DNA of 64,000 bases from Poecilobothrus nobilitatus (lineage: Eukaryota; Arthropoda; Insecta; Diptera; Dolichopodidae), in assembly GCA_947095535.1 (NCBI GenBank), contig OX352773.1, forward strand, positions 23,643,398 through 23,707,397, given 5' to 3'. Below the pieces are notes generated by a model. The model saw only the letters and a list, made by a program, of their open reading frames with translations, was not told the DNA's origin and did not search any database. The translations under genes were made by a program, and so were the position numbers. Below are positions 11,723 to 24,284 of the stretch, piece by piece (the first letter of the stretch is position 1; every line of letters begins with the position of its first letter).

Positions 11723-14700
11723 GTAAGTTGAAAACTAAAAACGAAGATGACAAATATATAATAATGTGTAATAGATAAGTATAAATTAATTCGCCATTAA
11801 AAGTCCTTGACTATTTAATAATGTACACGCATGCAATTTCTATTATACCAATTGTAAATATCCTGTTTTTTTTTTTTTTTTTCTTGTCTGTTTTTTTTTT
11901 TTATCTTATAAAAAACTAAATAATTAAACTATAAAACAAAATTGTTTTGTTAATATATTATTAAAATGTTAAATTCTTTAACACGTGCTTTCACTACACT
12001 CTCACTTACTATAGCGCAATAATTCTTTAAAAAAAAAAAAAAAAAAAATAAGAAATAATTTGTACAATGTTAAAAATTGAATAAAAATATTAATAATTTG
12101 CTTTTATTTAAAAAAAAAAATTTTTTTTTTGGTTATAAAGTAATCAGTTCACTTGTTAGATTGAAATTTTATTTATATATACATATATATTTTTTTTTCT
12201 ATAACTTATTTATTTATTTTGCTACTACAACTTTTTTTTCTGCTTTTTTTTTTTTTTTTTTTGTTTTTTAATTAAAACAAATTTAACAAATATATCTTAT
12301 TTAAACCATTCGAATCCTATGAAGCCTGTTGCTTTACTAAATAAAATATTGATAGAATTGGTCTGAAAATAAGAAAGGAACACTTATACAAAATACATTT
12401 ACAAAAAAAAAAATAACAAAAAAATATATTCAATAGATACATTTTACATTACTATATACATTTGATATAATATATATTTATGCAATGAACATTCAACAAT
12501 ACTATAGTCATGAAACCGTTATTTTATTTTGCTATTAAAGCATATGGGAAAATGGAAAAACAAATTCCAATAAGAGTTTGTTTTTTTTACTATATGGAAA
12601 AGAGAGTGATAATAAAAAAAAAAAAAAATTAAATATATAGATACAAATATATATATATATGCAAAAGTACATACATATATACCTAAAATAATGGAAAATT
12701 TGTGCAAAAATTAAAAATGATTTTTGTGCGTATTTTGGAAAATATTTTAATAGAATACTTTGAATTTTATTCCTTACATTTATTATTAAGAAAAATTATT
12801 ATTTACTTTTAAAATATTATTTATAACGGGTATAGGTGTTCTTTAAAGTCAAAAATCTCTTTACTAAAGATAATATTGACTACAAAAACTACGAGAAATA
12901 CAACTAACATAATTGTTTTATTTTTTGTTTCCTATGAAAGGTGTAGAAATCTTCAAGAAATATCAAGAAGATCTATATTGCCTTGGTAGTGCAATCTACT
13001 GCGACCCTAGTTTTTTGAATACAGCATTTCAACCAAATAAATAACTTTTTAGGTGTATTTTGTGTTTTAAAATTAAAAGAAAATCGCTCTAATTTAGTTT
13101 TTTAAATGAGCTTGTTGAGCTTCAGTCATAGTCAAATTCAGGAAATAAATTATGTAAAAAAAAAATCATTTTAAAGACTATCAAAATTTTATATTCTACC
13201 ACTTTTTTTTCTAAATAATAAGACTACAAATTTTGCATACATACAATTTTGCATATGAGATCATAAATCTTATTCTCTTAGTAACTACATACATATTCTA
13301 TTAAAAATTATTTGGTAATTACTAGTAGTAATTTAGCCATATTTTGTTTTTAAATGGCCTGCAAATGACCAAAATTTTATTTTGCACAAATAATTTTTTT
13401 TAAGTTGTATACATATGTATGTATGTACTTATGTAATCATGAAATGAGATTTTTTTTTTCAATTAAGTTCTTAAGGACTTCCGCTTTTTCTGTTCCCTTT
13501 ATAGCTGTTAACAAAAGCTCGAAATCTAAACAAAGAGAGAATATAAAAATACCGTTATCCATCCTTCTGTTTATTTCTTTTCATAATTAAAGTGCTTCCT
13601 CTTTTATATTCTCTCTCAAAAAAAAAAAAGTTCTATAATAGAAATATTGCATGTATACTCTAACACCTTTTTTAGTATATAGGTATTTTTATCTTAAAAA
13701 AAAATAAAAAAAAATGGTTTTTCACGGGCTTTACCAAATAATCTTTTAAACACTTTTTTGAATGTATTTCTTAATAAGTTGATTATCTTTAAAAAATAAT
13801 TAAATACTTTTCATTTATAGTAAATTTAAGCTTTTTAAAAATATAATATTCATGTTTATCATATATATAAATATATTTAACTTTAAACACCCTGCTATGG
13901 TATTTTGTGAATGAAAATTTGCATAATATGTATCATAAAGAAACATATTATAATGTTTATGTATATATATAGTTTCTTTATGATAATATCTAAATAATAA
14001 TTGACAAGAAAAGTTTATAACACTTTTTTAATTAGATGTTGATTTGATTGTCTCCATCTTCTATAGATTGAAATTATTATAAAGAAACGAAGATAGATTT
14101 AATACTGGAAAATAAAAGTAACTAACACTATCTATATATTACTAGTAAATAAATACTGGAAAATGTATTTTAAAATATGTACTTATTTTTAAAAAAAAAT
14201 AGTTTTATATTTTATAATAAAAGTAATGTACATACTTAATAACCTTAAAAATGGAATATAAACTAATTAATATTTTTTATCCCAGTTATTCCCAACTATT
14301 AAAAATACCAACTGTAATGAAATGTATTAGTAGTACCTTGTATCAGTAAAAATTTATAAATACAAGACATGGAATAATTTTAGGTATTCATCGTCGTCAA
14401 TATTAGCTCCTACAGCCTACTATACCATAACATGTTCCTATATAGTTATATTTTCTAATTTTCGTAAATCACAGGTATAAAACAATTCCAATATACCTAC
14501 ACCTACTTTACTTTCCTTAATTACGGAAAATTTTGATGCTGTTTAATTTAAACAATCTTTCAATTAAGTATATGATGAAAATATATTTTCAATATATATT
14601 GTTTAGGTGACACTTATCTTAGTTTATAAATTAAGTTTTCATTCCAAACTTTATCATATGCCTGGGACATACAAATGATCATATGCCTAAGACATATAGA

Positions 14701-17440
14701 TCTAAAAATATTGTAGAGCATATTTACCACAAAAAGAAATTTCTTTATTTTTAGCTGATAAATTCTCAACATAATTTTTATAAGATTTATTTATAATTCA
14801 TTTTAACAATTGTTCTTTATATACTCTGAGTTAGTTTTATTTAAGTTATATCAATAAAACATAAAAAAGAACTGTATTAGATGTGGGAAAACACAGTTTG
14901 GCAACAAAATCGAGTGCTAAAATATTGAACACATAGAGTTAGGAAACTGAGGTGTCACACTATATCAAGATACGTGTTCTACAATTGTTAATTTAAAAAA
15001 TTCGTATAACTATTGTTCATCATCAACATCATCATTTTCAAAATCATCAATTAGTCGTTTTTATTTTCTACCCATAGAATTAAGAAATAGTTACTACGAA
15101 ATGGGTTGAAATTTTTACCGATCGCATTATGCGTTAATAAGAATTGATCATCGAAATTTACTGAACAATTACCGTACACAGCATGAATGAATTGTCGAAT
15201 CTTAGAACACAGACTGTTATAATGATTTCAACTACAAAAATTACATTCTTAAATTGTAACTCTCAAATTAAGATTCCGACAAACTCTCAAATCAAAATTC
15301 GACAAACTCTCAAATCAAGAGCCACATTGTCAAATGATAATCTCAAATTTCAAAAAAATAAATATTGCAGAAACGGTCTGTCCTGAAATTTCGATCTAAC
15401 AAAAATTTTTAAAGTTAAATTTAATTTATAATATGAAGAACTTAATTAGAAAAACAGATTACAATAAAGTGAATTGATAAGTTTAAGAAAATTAACATGA
15501 TGAAAAATTTTCTATGTGAAAATTTTGTTTCGTACTCATATTAATTTTTTTTTAGAATTTCATTGTTTTTGTTACCGTATTTCATAAATAAATATATTAA
15601 CCTTTCCAATACTAGATTTCAGTTTTCCAATGACATTTTTAATAATGGTCGTACCTATACTCAAAAGAATGGATTTCGAATCTTTCGTATAATTCATACA
15701 TATTTATACAAAAATGTCTAATAGTATATTCAAATATTGTTATGGTATTTTCCAATATTTTAAGATTTCTAATCAATCATTTTGCCTCATTTTCTATTGC
15801 TAGTTCTTAGTGCCTTTCAAATAATAAAACCATCCTAAACTGGCTTGAAATTTCAACTATTAATAGCTATATATTAACAGAATCTACAATCTAAGAGCCG
15901 AACAATTCAAAAAAAATCTTGGCTTATCTTTCTGCAATATGTTTCCGACTTTTGAAAAATTAAATTTCGGTCTTTTCTTGAGGGAATAAGAAATCCATAA
16001 AAATCCTAATTTAATAATTTTTTACGGCGCTTAGATATATTTAGACAGCGCTTAATTAAGAACAATGCAAAAAAAAAGTTGTTGCAATACAAAAATTAAT
16101 TTTTATCTATTTTTAGTACTTAACTAATTATTCAATACTCACTCTATAAAAATGCAAATACATTTTTTTTTTTTTGCTAAATCAACCTTGAACTTTTACA
16201 CATTGTTTAACGGTATTCAGCATACACAGAATATACGCTATAAACCGTTATCAATTAAAATACAAAATATGTTAATACAGTTGATAAAGAAAACGGAAAT
16301 AACTTTTGCTTTTCGATAGACAAAGCAATTTACAATTAATGTACTGACTACACATCTACTAATAGACAATGAAATCTAATCAGTTAGTTTTTTTTATGCA
16401 TGCGCATAATCCACTAAAATAAAAGCTGGTAAATCAATGATATTTTCTTAAATCTTTTAAAAGTTTAGAAATGGTGCAATATTTTAAAAAATTTATAAAA
16501 ATATAATAAATTATATATAGCTATAAAAAAATTAAAATATTTATTTTAGCTTCAACTTTATTTACATCATATCCAATTTAGAAAATGTGAAACTTATAAC
16601 TAGATATTTATATATATAGTATATCTTTTGGCAATTTTTTTAATGACTTGTAGTCAAAAATCCATTAAAATACGTGCTATTAAGGTAAATTTACCCTACA
16701 AGCAAAATGTTGATTATTTGCAGCCAGATCAAAAGCAGTAAACCGTTTCAACCTACAGTGGTTAGCGTTGCTTATTCTAAATTTTTGGTCAGAAAGTTTA
16801 GATGGGTGTCTAAGTTATTTTTTACTACCCAGTCCCACCTCTTCTTTGACAAAACAAATTTGTAAATCATTTCTTCCTGTTGTTTTGCGCACATACCAGA
16901 TTGCGTTTACTATAGAATTAAGGGCTTAGAACTGTTTAATTATTTCTATGTTTCATACACTGGTTGTTCAATTTCAAATATATTTTGGTTAACGATTAAC
17001 TTTACTTTTTGTTTAATTTTATTTTGTTTTATTTTATTTCCTTTTCAACTATATAAAAAACAAAATCAACAATATTTTATACTTTATTTAACATAAAGAT
17101 TTGATTTGTTTCAGTAATTATCAATTATAATTAGTGAAACTAAAATTGCCGTTAAAAATAACTGAATCTTTGTCTAATTTAAATAATAAACAAATATTAT
17201 TAATGTCCTAGGTTTCTTAAAATGGTGAATTAAAATGGACATTAAGTAATTGACTTAAGAGACTCAAAATGTTCAATATCGATTTTTAAGTAACGTCTTC
17301 ATAGTAAATCAGATCGACTTCACTTAAAACATTATTGTAATAACATCAAAGAAAAAGGCGGTCATAAATATAAAAGAACACGAAAAATATCCTGAAAATA
17401 TGCAATAATATAAAGCATTCAAAACTAAATATAAAACTAG
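11270..17440. other. Long AT-rich noncoding region
   Basis: No exon or gene is seen. Visible items are (TA)n at about 11692-11718, poly-A and poly-T tracts (for example 11868-11902, 12029-12048 and 12241-12262), a 14-base inverted repeat (13931-13944 and 13972-13985), a 25-base-period pair of ATCATATGCCT units (14653-14696), and three copies of a 23-base unit at 15259-15320. Upstream parts may hold the promoter and 5' untranslated exons of the rabphilin-like gene, but I cannot locate them. Confidence 0.4.
15259..15320 (+). repeat. Short tandem repeat, 23-base unit
   Basis: Almost three copies of a unit beginning AACTCTCAAATCAA and ending TTCGACA stand head to tail, with a few substitutions between the first and later copies. 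Confidence 0.7.
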
Positions 17441-17731
17441 AAGGGCTTCGGTAGCCAAGTGGGTAGGCGTGTGGCGTATTAACCGAAGGAGTGTGGGTTC
17501 GATGCCTGCACAGGTCGTAAGTGTTTTTTGCTTTATATACCCCCCTTACGACCAAATATAATGTAAATATATAGTATATAATATAAACAAAATACATAAT
17601 ATTAGTATATAATTTAATAATAGTATAAAAACCTATAATGGCCTTTAGTAGCCGATGGTTCAATAATATTGCATTACATTTATGTATGTAATGTTAATAT
17701 AAATAAATAAATAACTAAATAAAACTAGAAA
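17424..17731 (+). mobile_element. Divergent SINE subfamily, head-bearing copy
   Basis: A tRNA-like head begins GGGCTTCGGTAGCCAAGTGG at 17443 and is followed by a B-box-like GGTTCGATGCC near 17497-17507. The family body words GGTCGTAAG and CCCCCTTACGACC follow. Unlike the copies at 9807 and 33254, the tail is AT-rich and ends in ATAAATAAATAAATAA instead of poly-A. The flank CTAAATATAAAACTAGAA before the head resembles CTAAATAAAACTAGAA at about 17715-17731, consistent with a target duplication carrying a small deletion. Confidence 0.65.
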
Positions 17732-17945
17732 TAAGGCGACGATGACTTAGTGCTTAAGCACGGTTTATTAGTGCCAAATATAATGTAAAAATATAATATC
17801 TATGTAATATAAACAAAATAAATAATATTACTGTATAAATAAATAATAGTATTCGAACCATAATGAACTTAGTAGTAGATGATTTAGTAATATTGCATTA
17901 TCCTATGTGATATGTAATAATAATATAAATAAACAAACTACATAG
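17732..17945 (+). repeat. Tandem second copy of SINE tail
   Basis: This is a diverged duplicate of 17530-17731. It starts with a degraded head (GATGACTTAGTGCTTAAG), then repeats CCAAATATAATGTAAA, the ATAAACAAAATAAATAATATTA stretch in modified form, TTTAGTAGCCGATG as CTTAGTAGTAGATG, and the ATATTGCATTA word, before an ATAAATAAACAAAC end. The middle of the SINE is missing. Confidence 0.6.
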
Positions 17946-18259
17946 TAATATTAACTTATAGGAACACAATTAGTAGTCGAGAAGAAAAAACTGGGGACTT
18001 TTAAACAATATAAACTTAATATGCTTCACACCTGTAAGAAAAAGTAATATAATAAAAGAATATAAGAGTTGAATACAGCTAGCATGTATAGCTAGCTAGT
18101 ATATAGCTAGTAAATCGCTAGTATATATTCCATAGATTCCATAGATTGACAATTCATCAAAACATTAGTTTACTCCTCAAAATATAAGAAAAAAATTAAA
18201 AAACAAGTAAATAAAAAGCTTTAATTACTTCCAGTTACTACCATCCAATACTCATACAC

Positions 18260-18640
18260 TTTTCTTTTTTTTTTTTGCGAGGGTAGGTGGGGATCATCAA
18301 AAGACACTATAGAGGAGTGAAAACGAGCACGATTCCTCTATGAGTGTGTGGGACTTTAACCCACTAAACACCACCTCCCTTTTTTGACCAAACAATAGGT
18401 TATACGACCTTTAGTACTACTGTACTGCCTGGTCATAGGAAGTTGAATTAAGGAATGAAAATAGATTTCAAATTGGCAGGCATATTGTGAACAAAGTTGT
18501 TAATATTCACCTTGAATCTTTGCACATTGTAAATATAATCATCACTAATTCTGGGGAACACATACGGTGGAAGATGGTTCCACATTCGCGGTGTTCGCAC
18601 TACAAACGAATTTCCATAAGCCAAATCTTTCTTAATCTTT
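18260..18640 (-). mobile_element. LINE 3' end (reverse-transcriptase C-terminus, UTR, poly-A)
   Basis: On the minus strand a frame is open from 18630 to a stop at 18450-18448. It reads through AYGNSFVVRTPRMWNHLPP, which is the hallmark RT-rxWN-LP tail found at the C-terminus of jockey/CR1-type non-LTR retrotransposons. After the stop come about 170 bases of 3' untranslated region and a poly-A tail, seen as the poly-T tract at 18264-18277. The frame has no internal stop over 60 codons, so the insertion is not very old. The 5' part is lost, as is usual for incomplete reverse transcription. Confidence 0.8.
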
Positions 18641-18739
18641 CATTTTAGCTGAAAGGATATAATTTTTTTAAATTAATATTATTTGATTTTTCTCCTTCGA
18701 TTTTTTGATTAATGAAAGCTGAGCTAACGCATCAGTAAT

Positions 18740-19085
18740 AAATTGACTCTAGCTCCGTAATGCCTATTCCAAAATATTTTGATTTTTTTAGATTTATGCT
18801 ACAATGACGTTGCTCTAACGGAAAAAGTTTCAGAAATCTTGGAAAAAGATCAACCGCGGAGGCATATTCGCCTTTCCTTAGACAGACCTAGGCAGGGAAA
18901 AAAATTGTTTCATGGTTTTTACAGCTTCAATTCCTCTATAAAACCTACACTTGAAATTTACATTCATTCCCAATCTTCTAGCATGTCTACTCATCAAACA
19001 ATGGCGCATAATAACACCAACCAATTGTCTGACTTTAGATCTAGAGTAAACAAATACGATTCAATAATAACAAAGTCCGCTCAAC
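18740..19085 (-). pseudogene. Decayed LINE C-terminal region
   Basis: On the minus strand, 19040-18870 reads LVGVIMRHCLMSRHARRLGM, then a KCRFYRGIEAVKTM block. This matches the usual tail of LOA/jockey-type LINE ORF2 proteins, where a GHC..xxRHxxRLG motif is followed by a CRxC...ETxEH...CP zinc-knuckle-like block. Several stops and substitutions (the second Cys and the His are lost) show it is dead. The plus-strand frame at 18779-19099 is only its antisense shadow. It is a different and older insertion from the LINE end at 18260-18640. Confidence 0.6.
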
Positions 19086-19099
19086 GGATGCTTTTGTAG

Positions 19100-20248
19100 A
19101 AAATCATGATCTAATTTTCATCGTAATTCAAGATATGACTTTTGGTAAAAAGGTGCAATTGATTTTTTTTATTTAATGCTGGTTGGTTTAATCGTGATTA
19201 AAAAATGGCTATAAAAAATATATGCCGTGTGCACATAATTATTGCAGAAAAATACTTAATACACTTTACAATTTTTATTATACATACGAGTAATACTTTT
19301 TACAATTTTTATTATAAATTTGAATTTATTTATTTATAATTTTTTAAAAATATTAAAATTAAAAAAAATTTTTTTTTTTTTTTGTTGAAATTTCATCAAT
19401 TTTTCATACAAAATGTATAAAAGGTCTGGCCAGACCTTTTTATTTTTGTATTGTCATTAACAGATTTGTTAAGAATTATATAAATTGTTCTAAAAATACA
19501 ATATGTATACCGATTATTTTAATGTAAAAAAAATTAAATCAAAAAACTGATCAGGAACCATATAATAAACTGAACAAAAATCATTTTAAAAAGTTTAAAA
19601 CAAAAAAAACAAACCAGATGAACTCAAGCCTATATTATGTTTGCGAATTTCAATCTTCGCATTAAAATAAAAAATATTTAACTTAACACAGTTAAGAAAC
19701 ACTTGAAGAATATATTTCACTGTAAATAAAATAAAACAGATTTATAAACAAATAATTATATATTATTGTATTGAACTTCAAACCTATATTCTTTATTATT
19801 TCTTAAATTTTTTTTTTTTTGTTTTTTTTTTCATTTCTTTTTTTTTTTTTGTTTTTTTTTTATAAATGTTTACTTTGCAATTTGTTAAACAACGAAAAAT
19901 CACAAAAGTTTACTTAAATAAGAAAAAATTGTAAAATAAAACAATAATTATTGTATATGTATATTTTTCTATTAATTTTCATTCCTAAAGTTATTCTAAA
20001 CTTTCAATAATTATATTATTTGACGTACATAATGTAAACGGAATGGGCACCACTCATCACTTACATTACACAATTCAATATACATAAAACTAAAAAAAAT
20101 TAAAAATAATATTGGACACAATCAATTTTTAAGATAAAAAAAAATATTGGCAATTCTGATAATGATAAGAAAAAATTTCTAATAAAACTGTGCTAAGAAT
20201 TTAATAATATAATATTATTTTTCAAAAAGTATATTGTTTTTTTTTTAA
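19100..20248. other. Noncoding DNA with a perfect palindrome
   Basis: This is AT-rich sequence with long poly-T runs (about 19368-19383 and 19808-19861). The only notable structure is the 22-base perfect palindrome at 19419-19440 around GGTCTGGCCAGACC. No gene is seen. Confidence 0.4.
19419..19440. repeat. Perfect 22-base palindrome
   Basis: The core GGTCTGGCCAGACC is extended by AAAA on the left and TTTT on the right, giving eleven perfectly paired bases with no loop. It stands out in composition from the AT-rich surroundings. It may be the joined ends of an excised inverted-repeat element or a protein-binding palindrome. Confidence 0.7.
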
Positions 20249-20549
20249 ATAAAACCACAGACTAAATATATTATACAGACGAACAGTTTCATATAAAAAT
20301 TTTAAGTCTTTTTTATTTTTAGGAGTCAGCATGAACATTTTTTTGGAGCTAGACTAAGTATTTTAGATATTTAAATAGCAAAAACAAAAATTTATAGAAT
20401 ATTCTTTTGTATTTTCTATTTTTGTAATTTAAATATTGTAAAATACTTAGTCCAGCTCCATAAACTGCTTAGTTTGGCTCCAAAAAAAAAATTAAAAATT
20501 TTTATATGAAACTGATTGTCTGTATAGTTTATTTAGTCTGTGATAAAAC
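20249..20549. mobile_element. Fold-back MITE with target site duplication
   Basis: The element runs 20256-20542 (287 bases). The ends CACAGACTAAAT (20256-20267) and ATTTAGTCTGTG (20531-20542) are perfect inverted repeats, and pairing continues inward (ACAGTTTCATATAAAAATTT against AAATTTTTATATGAAACTG, and GGAGCTAGACTAAGTATTTT against AAAATACTTAGTCCAGCTCC). ATAAAAC stands directly on both sides (20249-20255 and 20543-20549), a perfect 7-base target duplication. It encodes nothing. Seven to eight bases would suit a hAT- or P-like transposase, but the superfamily is inferred, not shown. Confidence 0.8.
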
Positions 20550-22299
20550 TAAAATAAAAACTTTTAATTTTACGCTAGGCTAGTTACAAAAAAAAAAAAC
20601 AGAACATAAAAAAAAAAATTTAATTTAAGCATTAGAATTTTTTAAGACGTTTAGAACAATATGTTTCAAAACGTTTAAAAAAAATATGCCATAATTTTTA
20701 TATATTTTATTATTTTTAACTTTATGTTGTTGTATTTTTAAAATATTTTAAGTAGAAAAAAACATTTTAAATCAAATATTATATAAAAGCTTTTTTTTTT
20801 TGATTGTTTAATTAAATATTTCCATAATAATTGTGCCCAATAACAAAATCAAAAATTTACAAAAACGCGCAACATTCAAAAATAATTTCACAAATTCTAA
20901 AACTCAAACAAGTATAATTTATTTTGTTTATGTACTTTTATTTTATGACTTAGGGCTAATTTATCGAAAACATTTCAGCGTATATAATATGTTATAATAA
21001 AAAAAAAAAAATTTTTTTAAATATAATTAAGAAAAAAAGTTATATTAATTATATAGTTATTATTTTTTTAATAAACATCTTCATTTAACCATTTAATAAA
21101 TATTGTAATTTAATGTAGCATTAATTTTTTTTTTTTTTTGATTTTATTGACGTATTTTTTCTTTTTATTTAATAACCGATAATGATGTAAAAAATATGAT
21201 ACGTACATTTATTTACTGCCATCATTTTTGAATTAAATCTTGTGACATGTGTTTTTTGTTTTTTTTTTTTTTTTACAATAAATTAGCCAAAAATGTCTAA
21301 CAAATTACGATAAAATTATATTAATTATATTATAGATTTTTAAGACATACATATATATAATTTATCTAAATCATTTAAAATAATTTTTAAATTAAATTTT
21401 ACTTTTATTGATTTTATTTTTTATATTAATTTATATTTTTGCGTATTTATAAATGTTTATTTTTTTTTTGTTTTTTTTTTACATTTAAAAATTTATCTTA
21501 TAACAATTTTATTATTTTATTATTTTATATAAATTTACGGTTTTCTAAAAAAAATTAAAATTCTGAAATATAAACCGTTTTTACACACTTTTTTTTTTTT
21601 TTTTTAAATTAGATTAAATTAATTTTGTTCTTTTTTTTGTTTTTTTTTTTGTTTGTTTAATTATAAAAAGGAATTTTTGCGAGAATAAAGTCTCAATTAA
21701 TAAAGTAATAATTACCTCATTACTCATTATTTATAATTTGCATTTGAATAAAAGATAGATTTTTTTTTTTGAAACGATTGTGTATGGTAACCGCTTCTAT
21801 CTAGTTTGTTAATATGTAATTAGTAGATGAATTTTGTTTTATAAAATTCAAATATTTAACATTATTCTAAATAATAATCTCTTAAAGTTAGTTAGTTTAT
21901 ATGTTAACTTTATTAGTTTATTATTAGATTAACTAGGATTGAACTTTTTTTTTATGAGTAATTAGGAATTATACTCTATATAAATGAGATCTCTAATAAT
22001 ATTATTAAAAATACGTACTATACATCATTCATTTTTGCCTTTTTGATAAATTTTCAGTTTTTTTTTTTTTTAAAACGATATTTTACATTCATTTTACTAA
22101 CTTTGTTTTAGAAAATTGTTTTTTTTTTTTTTTATGAATATATTTATATTTTATGTATATATTTATATATTTATAACTACTGTAGTTTTTATTTACAACG
22201 ATTTCAATTAAAAATGTTAATTTGAATTGAACTACAAAATAATTAATTGTCTTCTTTTTCAGTATATTTTATTCAGAAATAACAAAATTTTGATAGCAA
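20550..22299. other. AT-rich noncoding DNA
   Basis: Nothing coding is seen. The stretch is full of poly-T and poly-A runs, for example at about 21127-21139, 21260-21275, 21590-21605 and 22058-22072. Confidence 0.45.
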
Positions 22300-22905
22300 C
22301 GTCTCAATCATGAAATTCTACTAAAATTGAATATAAATATATAATTGATTTTTACAAGTCTATTTAAAAATAATAAAATTGACTTAATCTAATAGAAAAA
22401 GTCTAATACAATTGATTAAAAAAAAAATTAAAAATTTTTGTATTATGGACTTCATTTCATTTTCAATTTCAAATTAAAAAAAGATAATTTTTTCTATTTA
22501 TATTTATTACTAAGGTGTTAATTATGAAAATCTACTGGTTTTAGAATTATTTCTATTTTAGAAAAAAGTCTAAAATTTGTTATTATGAATGTTTGTTGGT
22601 TTGACTTAAGTCAACATTTTAGACTTTTTCAAACACTCTGATATTTTTGTCGTTGATTTGATAGATTTTTGAAAAATATAAAAAAAAAGTTAATTTGACA
22701 GCAAAAAAATTTCATTAGCGACAATATGTGAAAAGACAAACCTATTGAGTACACTTTCATAATAACGCCATTTTTTTCAGTTGACTTTTAGTCTTTTACA
22801 AAGTAGAAATAATACTATAACCAGTAGACTTTCATCTACAACAAAAAAATATTTTTATTTAAATTGACTTTTTTCTAAAATAGAAATTAATAGACTTTCA
22901 TGATT
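22300..22905. repeat. Nested fold-back element
   Basis: The left arm at 22524-22576 (ATGAAAATCTACTGGTTTTA and onward) pairs with the right arm at 22781-22835, whose reverse complement begins ATGAAAGTCTACTGGTTATA; most of about 53 bases match. A further outer arm at 22862-22901 has a reverse complement starting ATGAAAGTCTATTAATTTCT, which resembles the CATGAAATTCTACTAAAATT word near 22310. The unit TCTATTTTAGAAAAAAGTC recurs in both inner and outer arms. No coding sequence is present. It looks like a fold-back or MITE insertion inside a related one. Confidence 0.6.
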
Positions 22906-24284
22906 GATCCAATTATATATTATATTATATGGTAGATTCTTTTACATCCTTATAGAAAATAAAAACTGCTGTATATTCATTATATTTATGTTTTTGCAAT
23001 ATAAAATTAAGTTGTTAAAATTAAGATAAAACTTTCTGTTATAATCTTACCATCATATTAATATTGTGAATTTGTTTTAAGCAATAGTGCAATTTAGAAA
23101 AGCCTATTAATCTTAGTACGAGCAATAAAATTTTTGGCATAAAGAGTTCATATAGTACAAATAAATTATTTCAAAAAAACATATTTTGTTCAGTCTTCTT
23201 TTCTTTGCGTGTTAATTAGAAAAAGCATTTTAATCCAAAAAAAAAAAAAAAAAATTTAAATATTTTAGTAGAAAAATTTAAAATGTACAAATTTTACGAT
23301 TTATATTGCTCATACTTAATAATTCATGTACATGTTTAACAAGTTTAGAAATAAAAAAAATTTGAAATTTAGTCTGAAAAAGTTTATTTTAATTTTTCTG
23401 CGTTGAATGTTTTTTTCTTTTTTTATTTTATATTTATTGGAACAGAAGCTAAACTTCAGTTTCATACAATGTTAATTTCAGTATGGCATTAATTAATTGA
23501 TTACAGCGTTCGGCTAATACATTTTAGCTATTTTTCCGCAATCTAATAGAAAAAATTATGTTATTTCAGAAAGAAACGAAACTTATCAATTTTAAATATA
23601 TATATCAATTCATTTTCGTAACAATTAATATCTATTGATATATACATTCTCTTCATTTTACAACATCTCATACAAAATATAACATTGTAATGAACAACCA
23701 GCGCCAAAATTTTGAATATTAATGTTTTGAATTGGATTTATGAAAAGAAAAATTTATTCATTAAAAAGTTTTTATTCTAGTATTTATTTAAAAATTGAAA
23801 AATTATGCAGCCATAGAGAGAAAAGGTTTCTACATATTTTAAAAAATTAATTAATAGGCAACAATTAATTTTAAATGAAAGCACTGTTATTATAAAAAAA
23901 AAAAAAACAATTCTTTTTTTAATTTAATATGTTTTTAAATTATTTAGCTATTCTTTAATTAATAAAAAATTAAAATTATTTTTATTCAAAAAAAGAAATA
24001 AAAGTAATGCATACAAACTTTAAAAATATTTAAAATAGATATTTCTGTGGCTTTTCTTTTAAATTTTGAAAAAAAAAAAATTATTTGTTATTTTATATTA
24101 TAAAATTATTAAATTTTATTCTCTATTTAAGAAAATTTTTTATTTTAATAAAGAAATTTATATAATATCTTTTAAAAGTTAATTCATTTTTTTGCAATGG
24201 TTAAATTTTATTTAATAATAAGTATATCAATATTTTTTTATAATTATTATTTATATTAATTTTTTTAAACCATATTATACTATT
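22906..24284. other. Noncoding DNA downstream of VMP1
   Basis: This is AT-rich sequence without exons. The part just below 24285 should include the VMP1 3' untranslated region; AATAAA words on the minus strand occur (for example 24212-24207), but such words are too common in this composition to mark the real poly-A site. Confidence 0.4.

Noticed and set aside
18779..19099. 106-codon plus-strand frame
   Set aside because: It is antisense to a decayed LINE C-terminal region, whose minus-strand motifs are recognisable.
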